Of a stretch of DNA of 64,000 nt, positions 49,301 to 56,592 are shown piece after piece (positions within the stretch are counted from its first letter, which is position 1; each line of letters begins with the position of its first letter). Origin of the DNA: Phallusia mammillata (lineage: Eukaryota; Chordata; Ascidiacea; Phlebobranchia; Ascidiidae); the NCBI GenBank assembly GCA_003260075.1, contig QLIY01000115.1, positions 89,568 through 153,567 on the forward strand. Direction: 5' to 3'. A program made the translations under genes and the position numbers. The notes beneath the pieces are model-generated. The model did no database searches, was not told the origin of the DNA, and saw only the letters and a program-made list of their open reading frames with translations.

Positions 49301-51240
49301 TGATACTCCACCTATTTTGACTTAAGGCGCACTACCAAGCAAATTTGTTTCGGTCACTATCGACTGCGGGCTAAAAAAATGGAAAGGTGACTTTCGTATG
49401 TATTTCCATTTTATATGTTCTATATCCTATTTACCAATTTACTATACACACCATTTAAACTTACCAACACCATTGTTTTTGCAAGCAAAAACGAATGGGT
49501 CCCCACCCGCGTGTTCATGCGAGTTTACGCCATAAAAATGGTGCGATTAACAACCGTTAATGACCTTTTGACACGATTTTCAGCAGCAGACTGTCCTTAG
49601 TGTTAACTATAACGTTTTGCACAATTCATACATACATAAATCACGTATTCTTTCTCGAGTTTATGTGTCAAAAATAAAGAAGCTCTGTGACACAAAAAGT
49701 GTAGTTCTTAACTGTGTTTTGCCATACCTACAAGTTGACCTTTAGTGACTGACAATGACATTTATTGACCATTCAGGGGGACCCATATTTAATCAAAGAT
49801 TTCTTTTACACTTTAATGAGATGGGGTAGGACTGTTTTTGCTTACAAAGAAATAAAAACAGAGTTCTAGCCTTGTCATGCTCAGCCGAAATTCGTCATCT
49901 ACCTCTTAAACATGAGGTCCGCGTTACACTCTTCAATCAAAAACAAATTTTGTGTCACACTCAGAAATCATTAACGACGCTAATATACGGCTCCATAATG
50001 ATCAAAAATACTGGTCTACATGGCTATTTTTTTGACTAAGGGACGCATCTGCAGTTGAATGAACGGATGGCCAACAACTAACGAACGGTAAAATGCAAAT
50101 TGACAGGTAGAGTACATCAGCCAAACTCCTCTTTTTAGGCCAATTTTGCTGTACACTAAAGTCTAAAGGTTTGAAGTAATATATTCATTTCTGGCCAGCT
50201 TATTTAAAATCCTTAACGGTACTTAATTAAACGTCACATGATATTACGGTTAAGGAGGTAAAAGTGGTCGTTGACGTTGACAAACGAGTTACATTCTGTT
50301 TGCATTTCTTTAGGACGACCCGGAATCGACGTTAATTTTGAGTGTGGGTATTCATAATTGAGGAATGTTTGTGAATAAAGAATCATCTTACACCACGTCA
50401 AGCACAAGTTATGGTTGCAAATAAGTTTTGTCAGGAGTCTAGTTCGTGGTTTGTGTAACCATTTGGACCATTCACATCTGTAACTCTGTTATGTTACTTT
50501 TTTAAGTTGAACAGTACTGGCATAGCCACAAACCTCTTTGGCAAAAGCGTTGATAATGGGAAGCCAATTAAGAACGATGAGCAGCAGGAAGTAGAAGTTG
50601 GCCCATCTGTGAAACTGCTCGAATAGATTTTTCGGCACGAATGACAGAATTGTGTATTTGGTTGTCTGCAAAAACGTGAAAACTTAGGCGTGTATGTTTA
50701 TGAAACTAATGCAACAAATTTAGACCTCTTATTTGTTTAGGTTCTTGTAATGCTAAACAGTAAACCAACCAACTAGAGGTTAATCTGTGCTTCCTTACAA
50801 ACAGGATGCAATGAGGTCATGTTTTCTTGCGATTAGACACTTTGTCTTACAGCGCAGGTTTTCTATGCGGGAAGCAGACACGTACATACCCGAATTTCAT
50901 TTGTCTGCTTGCAAAACGTTCGGTCGAGGAACTCTGGGTGTAAAGTTTGGCAGAATTCTTTGCCGTTTTTCACTGCACCTTCAGATTGATGCGTTGCGTT
51001 TAGTTTATCCAAGCTTTTAGCGTCTTCCCCGTCGCTAACATTTTCTGCCGTGTCCTTTCTACAAAGAACCGGCGACCGCCGAAATCGCCAATTTCGACTT
51101 CGCTTCGGTGCCGCAGTTTGCTCTCGATGCTTGTTACTTCCAGTCGACCAAAAATTACTCCAAAACCATCGAAGGGCCCTCAAGGAGCCACCCTTAGAGG
51201 GATACTTCCTCTCGAAATTCGGCCTCGCCAGTCGTACCAT
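19436..51240 (-). CDS. ATP10-like class V P4-ATPase (phospholipid flippase), complete, with three alternative 5' modules
   Basis: P4-ATPases move phospholipids from the outer to the inner leaflet using ATP. The 25 shared exons in order are: 34831-35041, 34427-34512, 33072-33221, 32441-32709, 32082-32218, 31585-31837, 31248-31295, 31006-31105, 30208-30340, 29486-29647, 29134-29322, 27559-27722, 26775-26952, 25974-26127, 25647-25774, 25160-25308, 23821-23983, 23158-23326, 22029-22205, 21453-21655, 21044-21244, 20778-20858, 20509-20613, 20195-20382, 19436-20045. All phases agree. Key motifs: [13 protein letters not shown] (TM4), [10 protein letters not shown] (phosphorylated Asp), [20 protein letters not shown] and [12 protein letters not shown]. 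Class V membership rests on [29 protein letters not shown] and the overall order. Three alternative starts give predicted proteins of 1618 (module A), 1642 (B) and 1670 (C) residues. ATP10 proteins usually pair with a CDC50 subunit at the plasma membrane; that is family knowledge. Confidence 0.92.
20975..21001 (-). promoter_or_regulatory. intronic AATAAA plus 22-mer shared with the gene's 3' end
   Basis: Inside the 185-bp intron between exons 21044-21244 and 20778-20858, the minus strand reads AATAAA followed directly by the same 22 bases found past the stop codon at 19315-19294. Possible meanings are a premature polyadenylation site or the end of a small dispersed repeat. Confidence 0.35.
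21453..25774 (-). CDS. shared flippase exons: end of N domain, P domain hinge
   Basis: Exons 25647-25774, 25160-25308, 23821-23983, 23158-23326, 22029-22205 and 21453-21655 encode [53 protein letters not shown] and [16 protein letters not shown], then [19 protein letters not shown] at the start of TM5. These are the hinge and magnesium-binding residues of the P domain. Confidence 0.92.
21713..21989. repeat. two-unit tandem repeat in a flippase intron
   Basis: Two diverged units of roughly 140 bases share gggacaaaaact, gtagtttt and tatgtcgggcgtt in the same order. They lie in the intron between exons 22029-22205 and 21453-21655. Confidence 0.6.
24782..24942 (+). repeat. dispersed repeat, copy 1
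   Basis: About 160 bases including tatttaacgagttatttagc and cgattggaaattattcagtg. A clearly related copy in the opposite orientation is at 45288-45437. Both are within the flippase locus, in introns. The family is not identified. Confidence 0.7.
25789..26037. repeat. poly-C-joined duplication across a flippase exon (25789-25907 / 25919-26037)
   Basis: Ten C at 25909-25918 separate two copies of about 119 bases that include the 3' half of exon 25974-26127. Three single-base differences are visible. One changes Ile to Val in the duplicated coding piece (DNIHF versus DNVHF). Confidence 0.8.
25974..27722 (-). CDS. shared flippase exons: nucleotide-binding domain
   Basis: Exons 27559-27722, 26775-26952 and 25974-26127 contain a low-complexity Asn/Ser insert, then [34 protein letters not shown] and KGADSAIL. 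The last exon is partly repeated on both sides by poly-C joins: fragments of it at 25842-25907 and 26371-26388 should not be annotated as extra exons. Confidence 0.88.
26107..26595. repeat. poly-C-joined duplication (26107-26357 / 26368-26595)
   Basis: Ten C at 26358-26367 are followed by a second copy of the 5' end of exon 25974-26127 and its upstream intron. The copies show substitutions and small indels. The fragment of exon in the second copy is not a real extra exon. Confidence 0.8.
27937..28305. mobile_element. hAT-like MITE with 8-bp target duplication, in flippase intron
   Basis: The element is 27945-28297 (353 bp), with inverted ends cagtggttcccaacc and ggttgggaaccactg. It is flanked by perfect gtttaaga (27937-27944 and 28298-28305). 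The interior repeats GGCCCCCTT motifs and has 12 C at 28253-28264. It has no transposase. Confidence 0.92.
29134..31295 (-). CDS. shared flippase exons: variable insert and start of N domain
   Basis: Exons 31248-31295, 31006-31105, 30208-30340, 29486-29647 and 29134-29322 encode a long Ser/Arg/His-rich linker after [11 protein letters not shown], rich in possible phosphorylation sites. It is followed by [14 protein letters not shown] and [17 protein letters not shown], which are conserved ATP10 features. The linker length and content are the most variable part of class V proteins. Confidence 0.8.
31585..32709 (-). CDS. shared flippase exons: TM3-TM4 and phosphorylation site
   Basis: Exons 32441-32709, 32082-32218 and 31585-31837 hold TM3 ([18 protein letters not shown]), the lumenal loop, TM4 with the P4 signature PISL, and [10 protein letters not shown] with the aspartate that is phosphorylated. 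The loop ALHINMPLP to [10 protein letters not shown] is longer and less conserved than the flanks. The three exons are joined in phases 1 and 0. Confidence 0.9.
34831..35041 (-). CDS. first shared flippase exon: actuator domain with DGES
   Basis: The acceptor TTTCTAG|CTCCGAC supplies one base, which completes the phase-2 codon left by each of modules A, B and C. The exon encodes [15 protein letters not shown] and [15 protein letters not shown]. The dephosphorylation loop normally reads DGET in P4-ATPases; here the codon is TCC and the motif is DGES. The exon ends in phase 0 (TCG|GTAAGG). Confidence 0.9.
37255..37339. repeat. 85-base homopolymer G tract
   Basis: An uninterrupted run of 85 G sits in the intron between module B and the first shared exon. 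It parallels the 75-C tract at 16291-16365 and is very probably an artefact of gap filling. The glycine- and proline-rich frames through it are meaningless. Confidence 0.85.
38298..38936 (-). CDS. flippase alternative 5' module B (two exons, own ATG, TM1-TM2)
   Basis: Exon B1 is 38806-38936: ATG 38936 in a good context (GCCATGGCA), [17 protein letters not shown], ending FLHFKK plus two bases, phase 2. Exon B2 is 38298-38687: [35 protein letters not shown]1 with [14 protein letters not shown]2 ([19 protein letters not shown]), ending AEVY plus two bases, phase 2. The basic run and QP in the TM1-TM2 loop resemble vertebrate ATP10A, so B may be the ancestral start (inference). Joined to 35041 the split codon becomes Ser. 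B1 was found by frame and splice phase, so it is less certain than B2. Confidence 0.8.
40641..41089 (-). CDS. flippase alternative 5' module A (single exon, own ATG, TM1-TM2)
   Basis: A single 449-bp exon runs from ATG 41089 ([19 protein letters not shown]) to a phase-2 donor (TTCGG|GTAAGT). It carries [20 protein letters not shown]1 with [13 protein letters not shown] and TM2 ([19 protein letters not shown]), ending SVATTF plus two bases; joined to 35041 the split codon becomes Gly. The FAKEV and MLPL pattern is closer to ATP10B/D than to ATP10A, from memory of those families. The TM1-TM2 intron seen in module C is absent. Confidence 0.85.
45288..45437 (-). repeat. dispersed repeat, copy 2 (inverted relative to copy 1)
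   Basis: Read on the minus strand this matches 24782-24942 with scattered differences and small indels, over about 150-160 bases. Both ends of similarity are abrupt, but no clean target duplication or terminal repeat was found. Confidence 0.7.
45859..46337. mobile_element. hAT-like MITE with 8-bp target duplication
   Basis: The element is 45867-46329 (463 bp), with ends cagtggttcccaacc and ggttgggaaccactg. It is flanked by perfect cactaaat (45859-45866 and 46330-46337). The subterminal GGGTCGCGACCC is also palindromic. Its ends are identical to those of the element at 27945 but the interior differs, so they are separate subfamilies moved by one transposase type. Confidence 0.92.
46662..46855. 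repeat. poly-C-joined duplication (46662-46753 / 46765-46855)
   Basis: Eleven C (46754-46764, one probably native) separate two copies beginning ggtttttgggcgggtggtcc. At least one base differs (cacattttt versus cacagtttt). Confidence 0.75.
47007..47090. mobile_element. possible solo end of a hAT-like MITE
   Basis: The sequence cattggttcccaacc followed by ttttttg resembles the outer end of the elements at 27945 and 45867. No matching inverted end was found downstream, so this is either a truncated copy or a chance match. The right boundary given is arbitrary. Confidence 0.35.
48459..48469. repeat. poly-C run without a recognised duplicate
   Basis: Eleven C interrupt otherwise unique sequence. 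By analogy with the other junctions this may be an artificial join of non-overlapping pieces, so the order of sequence on its two sides should be doubted. Confidence 0.5.
49049..51240 (-). CDS. flippase alternative 5' module C (three exons, own ATG, TM1-TM2)
   Basis: Exons C1 50890-51240 (ATG 51240, 117 codons, [18 protein letters not shown]), C2 50534-50665 ([18 protein letters not shown], then TM1 with NWLPIINAF) and C3 49049-49170 (TM2, [19 protein letters not shown], ending VETFC plus two bases). Splice phases are 0, 0 and 2. The N-terminal tail is basic and serine-rich, unlike modules A and B. Module C alone keeps an intron between TM1 and TM2, at AKE|V. No flippase catalytic exon follows before module A, so its only evident downstream partner is the shared exon at 34831-35041, which would complete the split codon as His. 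Confidence 0.8.
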
Positions 51241-52346
51241 CTTGCCCTCCAAGGGCAAAACGCCAATTGTATTTTAGAGCACCAAAACCTTATTGACTAC
51301 CGAAATACGCCTGAATAAAGGAGGAGACTTGTTTTACCACAGAAACACACAAACGTCGTACGCTGGCAATCTCAACAGGGCAACACCAATCAATATACCC
51401 CAGCTGTCTGATATAAGAGAAATATACCGACAAATCAACCACCGTCAGCTGTGCACCGACGGGAAATACAGTTATAGCTAACACAATCCATCCTGTACTA
51501 CACCTAATTGCAAGAATACTGACAGCAACGCATTGCATGTAGATTGATTTTTTGCTACCCAACGTATACAGTGGGCTGTTTTAAGACATGACTTGGAGCA
51601 AAGTTTGCTTTTCAAAAACAGTTCCTGCATGCTGTAAAGTAGCTGGTGGTTCACTGCTGCCTGCCGGATGTCGAAGGCAATCAATCTGGCGAGCAAACAA
51701 CGTCGTTTTTTATGCAATAGCTTTCCCAGCTCTTCTTCGACAACAGATAAAAATCTACCAGCTCATTAGTTAGGGTAAATGTAAGAAAATATAACTTGTC
51801 TTATGTAGGCTACGTCCCACCGACTCATTTTTGACACATAACGACCACTGGAACGATGCCATACAACGCAGTACAGCAAATCTGCACGTTAACTAGAATC
51901 ATGAAACAACGTGTATCGGCAACACGACTTGTCAAAATGAAAAAAAACGCACTTTTCAACACTAATTCTGATCAAATGGCCTGCTTTTCTGACTCATATG
52001 GGACATCTAGACTGGCTAACGATTTGTGAATGAGGCACAAAAGGAATGGTCCATTTCGTGCCAATTTCTAAAAAGAGACACCGGGTACACTTCGCTGTTG
52101 GAAACATGGCGAAAAGACCGTCTTTATATGCCACTACAGCTGCTGGTAACGAGGCTTAAAAAAGTCATGCTGGGGCCCCCAACTGAGATGTGGCAACCAG
52201 GGCCCACAAAAGCGTGCGATGACCTAGCTGCACCTAATCTGCCCTTTCACACTGTAGTGCGTTCTTGTGCATTACCAGTTTAGTCATAGTCTGTTTCGTC
52301 ATAAACAACCCGGTTTCAAACAATGATACTCGCAATAAACGAAAAA

Positions 52347-52586
52347 TGAACGCACAGAGGCAATTGCATCACAAACGCATGTATTGTTAATATAATATAA
52401 ATGTGACTATTAGGCTCTTTTTAAAAACTGCTGTGTTTCAAAACAAACATTGAGGTATTAACCCCCCCCCCGAACGCACAGAGGCAATTGCATCACAAAC
52501 GCATGTATTGTTAATATAACATAAACGTGACTATTAGGCTCTTTTTAAAAGCTGCTGTGTTTCAAAACAAACATTGAGGTATTAAC
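52347..52586. repeat. poly-C-joined duplication (52347-52461 / 52472-52586)
   Basis: Ten C at 52462-52471 separate two copies of about 115 bases starting gaacgcacagaggcaattg. They have a few substitutions (for example ataaatg versus ataaacg). Confidence 0.8.
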
Positions 52587-52713
52587 ACTATGTAAGATCA
52601 GGCTATCACTCGAACGCTATTGAAAACCACGACTTCCTTTAATGTTTATATTTAGACTATGCGATGTGGGTATTATTCCCCTTTTACAGTACACAACATA
52701 AGATGGCATTTGA

Positions 52714-52949
52714 TTGCGAGATGTTTAACCGGCGCTCTAGGGTTTAATAATATTCAAAATTTGTTTTGACCACTATTTGAAATATTTTTTTCGATGTGCT
52801 ACTGCCACGTACGGTGTTTGATGCTTCCCCCCCCCCATTGCGAGATGTTTAACCGGCGCTCTAGGGTTTAATAATATTCAAAATGTGTTTTGACCACTAT
52901 TTGAAATATTTCTTTCGATGTGCTACTGCCACGTACGGTGTTTGATGCT
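52714..52949. repeat. poly-C-joined duplication (52714-52826 / 52837-52949)
   Basis: Ten C at 52827-52836 separate two copies of 113 bases starting attgcgagatgtttaaccgg, with scattered single-base differences. Confidence 0.8.
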
Positions 52950-54352
52950 AAATGTTTACGATATGGTGCAGAACTTGTCTTTTTTCTGTAATTGTCTTAC
53001 TTTTGCACCTACTTTCAGCAGCTGCACCGCTTCACATAACATTCTTTGCTGCCCATAAGCACGGTTATAAAACTGGAAAATGCGCAACACAATATTTTCC
53101 CCAGCTGATGTTTATCTGAGAGTGACTTTTTGGTAGTCATGTATAGTGACAAAAAAACAAAATTACTATCCCAACAAGAACACTTTACGATTTACAACTT
53201 ATGATTAATACCAGTGAAAAGTGAGAAGTTATGCTATGAAACATATGCTGTACGCCACTCTGGTAATTTGCTCTAAATTTTCATCCCACACATCTGTAAT
53301 TTACATTCCAAATATCTGTTACACAAACTGCATTTGAAAGGCCAACTAAGCAGAAGAGAAGACACAACCGAGGTAAGTAAAAAGTCAAAGCGGGGACAAT
53401 CATTTGCTTGGCGAAGAGAGGTAGAAATTTAAAACAAAACAGCCAAGTATTTGCATCTCCTGGGAGTACATGAACTGCAGGTTGAAACAATCGACTTGTG
53501 ACAATTTCTTGGCTGTGGATTTTTAGCTCAACTTGTCTATCGATATGGTTATGGTTACGTAACGTTTCGTTAAAGATAAATAAACTAAAGACAAATAGGA
53601 AAAAGAGTCTATTAAACAAATGGAGCAACTTATTTTTTAGTTTGCAAACCTCAAACTAAACACAGATTAAAATTTGCCTTGTTGTGCTGTCGTTTGTGAC
53701 TTCAAAGTCGTCATGCCTGAAAATGTATATGACGTCAGTTTTTTTTCCCCTGAGCGCCCTGAAGCGTGAAATTTCATTTTACCCCGCGCCCCGCAAACGT
53801 GATCAACATTCCATTTTCTGTTTCGACTGGGACAGATATTATAAAATCTTTCAAACAATTTATGGCCCCAGAAGCAATTTAAGCTTGAGTGGCTTTGTTT
53901 CCAGTCAATGTAAACTTTAGGTAGAGCAGCAAACAGCAAGGCAGTACCGTATATGTCATTGGGCTAAAAACCTACTGGAGTGTTAGATTATAGAAACAAG
54001 AAATACGACTTGTATGCATCACACCAGCACTAGAAAAACTGGAAAGTATTTTTCCTTTATCGTTATAACTCATAATGACAAGTTATTATATGGCACCTCA
54101 TGTCGTTGTCACTAGAATGGCTATCTGCTCGGATAGGGGAACAGCAAGTTACTATTTCTATGTCTGTTTAGTGCTTTTTGCATAAGTTGAACTGGCTTTT
54201 TCTCATTTACCCCTTTTCATTGTTATGATAGATTTAGACGGTAAATTTAGCGTATTTTCACAAAACAGTTTTTTAGAGTTGATGTATGTATGTATACATT
54301 ATTTATAGAAGAAAATTTATTCTATAGAATAAAAGAATAGGTTGAAGCCACG

Positions 54353-55204
54353 NNNNNNNNNNNNNNNNNNNNNNNNNNNNNNNNNNNNNNNNNNNNNNNN
54401 NNNNNNNNNNNNNNNNNNNNNNNNNNNNNNNNNNNNNNNNNNNNNNNNNNNNNNNNNNNNNNNNNNNNNNNNNNNNNNNNNNNNNNNNNNNNNNNNNNNN
54501 NNNNNNNNNNNNNNNNNNNNNNNNNNNNNNNNNNNNNNNNNNNNNNNNNNNNNNNNNNNNNNNNNNNNNNNNNNNNNNNNNNNNNNNNNNNNNNNNNNNN
54601 NNNNNNNNNNNNNNNNNNNNNNNNNNNNNNNNNNNNNNNNNNNNNNNNNNNNNNNNNNNNNNNNNNNNNNNNNNNNNNNNNNNNNNNNNNNNNNNNNNNN
54701 NNNNNNNNNNNNNNNNNNNNNNNNNNNNNNNNNNNNNNNNNNNNNNNNNNNNNNNNNNNNNNNNNNNNNNNNNNNNNNNNNNNNNNNNNNNNNNNNNNNN
54801 NNNNNNNNNNNNNNNNNNNNNNNNNNNNNNNNNNNNNNNNNNNNNNNNNNNNNNNNNNNNNNNNNNNNNNNNNNNNNNNNNNNNNNNNNNNNNNNNNNNN
54901 NNNNNNNNNNNNNNNNNNNNNNNNNNNNNNNNNNNNNNNNNNNNNNNNNNNNNNNNNNNNNNNNNNNNNNNNNNNNNNNNNNNNNNNNNNNNNNNNNNNN
55001 NNNNNNNNNNNNNNNNNNNNNNNNNNNNNNNNNNNNNNNNNNNNNNNNNNNNNNNNNNNNNNNNNNNNNNNNNNNNNNNNNNNNNNNNNNNNNNNNNNNN
55101 NNNNNNNNNNNNNNNNNNNNNNNNNNNNNNNNNNNNNNNNNNNNNNNNNNNNNNNNNNNNNNNNNNNNNNNNNNNNNNNNNNNNNNNNNNNNNNNNNNNN
55201 NNNN
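54353..55204. other. assembly gap of 852 N
   Basis: This is a run of N. It may hide the first exon of the UBR5-like gene and the left end of the element at 55205-55625. Confidence 0.99.
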
Positions 55205-55625
55205 CGGTACTCGGTATCGATGGTATCGAACGATTTCAGTGGTATCGATACTCGTACTCGGTATCGAAATTTTTTGTCTCAGTTTTCGATACCAACGTGC
55301 GAGTACCGAAGGTCCATTTACACCATAAGAATACGGGCAACTTTATGCCAATATTTGCTTCGGACAGCATAAAATTGGAAAAAAGTTCCGCCAGGTTACG
55401 TATATTTTTTTCACTATCGTATGGAGATAACATTTTTCTGCATGTGTGTGTGCACGCCTGTACCCCGGCCATGACAGATAAATTAGCAAGTGATATACAA
55501 CTAAGTACAACACTGTACTTAAGTACTCGGTAATCGTACTCGGTACTCGGTATCGAAGGTATATACATGTGGTACTCGTACTCGGTATCGGTACTCGCTT
55601 CAAAACCTGGTATCGTCCCATCACT
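55205..55625. mobile_element. right part of a hAT-like MITE with GGTATCG/GTACTCG repeats
   Basis: The sequence after the gap is full of degenerate CGGTATCG and GGTACTCG units on both sides of a unique centre, and ends ggtatcgtcccatcacta. Read inward on the other strand this gives TAGTGATGGGACGATACC, a common end of hAT-derived MITEs. The left end and target duplication are lost in the gap. Confidence 0.6.
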
Positions 55626-55763
55626 AGAATTTATATGATCCATGACATATCACATGCCATATATTTTGCCAGAAACACTTTGTTCAAGCAACTCCTTGTT
55701 CGTAGAAAATACTTTGTGCGTTTTACGACAGCGTAGGTCTAGGTTTACTTCTGCTTTTAGCAA

Positions 55764-55773
55764 CCCCCCCCCC
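55764..55773. repeat. 10-C run without a recognised duplicate
   Basis: Exactly ten C between unrelated sequences, like the other junctions. The continuity of sequence across it is doubtful. Confidence 0.5.
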
Positions 55774-55870
55774 ATAGAATATATAAAATGGAAGTATATC
55801 AGAAAGCCACTTTTCTAGTTCTAACGGGGTTTACCATAGCGAAAAGGTACTTGACAAATGAATGTTTTTG

Positions 55871-56574
55871 CTGCCCAACAGTTCATTTCTGCATTTTCAA
55901 AGATTAGCTGTATCGTTAACACTTTCAGTGCGGTTGACGTAAATCTACGTCAAAAGACGTTTTGCGCAGAGTGGAGCTTGACGTTAATTAACATCAAAAT
56001 GTTTTGCTCAAAAATGCGGCTGACCGTTAATGTATGTCGATACCAAACAGCCCCATGCCATAAATGTGTGATCGGCGCGTGTCTAGGGCGACGCTTGGCG
56101 CACGTTAAACTTGACTATGTGAATGGAGTCTTGTTTTATAACAATGTAACAATGCTGGCTTTTCTAACAAATGCTTGAGGTAGTTATACTGTGTAATTAG
56201 TTATAATTGTGCATAAGTTTTAGCAGTAAATTATTGTGCATAAGATTTTATTGTCCATAAGTTGTAACATTACTTTCATTGTAATTCGTTATTGCTGCTG
56301 TTAAGGCCTTGCAGCAAACAAGACAAAGCAATTGTGCGCAATAATTGAAACAATTAACAAAAGCCCGCATTGAGCGCATGTTTGGGTGATTGCTGGCCGC
56401 GCTGAAAGTGTTAAGTAGTTTAAAATACATATGGAAAAACAATTTAATTTTTTATTTACCATGACGCCCCCCCCCCTGCCCAACAGTTCATTTCTGCATT
56501 TTCAAAGATTAGCTGTATCGTTAAGTAGTTTAAAATACATATGGAAAAACGATTTAATTTTTTATTTACTATGA
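55871..56574. repeat. poly-C-joined duplication carrying an empty insertion site
   Basis: Ten C at 56467-56476 are followed by a copy of 55871-55919 joined directly to a copy of 56415-56463. The 491-bp element is absent from this second copy. It ends in the intron just before the first recognised UBR5 exon. Confidence 0.85.
55916..56414. mobile_element. TTAA-flanked MITE (piggyBac-like target), polymorphic
   Basis: The element is 55920-56410 (491 bp), with inverted ends cactttcagtgcgg and ccgcgctgaaagtg. TTAA occurs on each side (55916-55919, 56411-56414). The joined second copy of this region (56477-56574) reads straight through with a single TTAA, showing the unoccupied site. The TTAA target and its duplication are typical of piggyBac-derived elements; the family is inferred. 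No transposase frame is complete. Confidence 0.85.
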
Positions 56575-56592
56575 CATTTTTTATTTTAACAG

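Larger units (their letters stand above)
51241..54352. other. intergenic between the flippase 5' end and the N gap
   Basis: No gene is recognised. Two poly-C-joined duplications occur here (listed separately). Open frames of 60-115 codons are present on both strands, but they lack family resemblance and splice context. The UBR5 first exon could lie here or in the gap. Confidence 0.4.

Noticed and set aside
53281..54340. First exon of UBR5
   Set aside because: I looked for a start exon ending in phase 2 with UBR5-like residues upstream of 56593 and found none I could support; it may be in the gap.
54342..55328. 328-codon frame across the gap
   Set aside because: It consists almost entirely of N.
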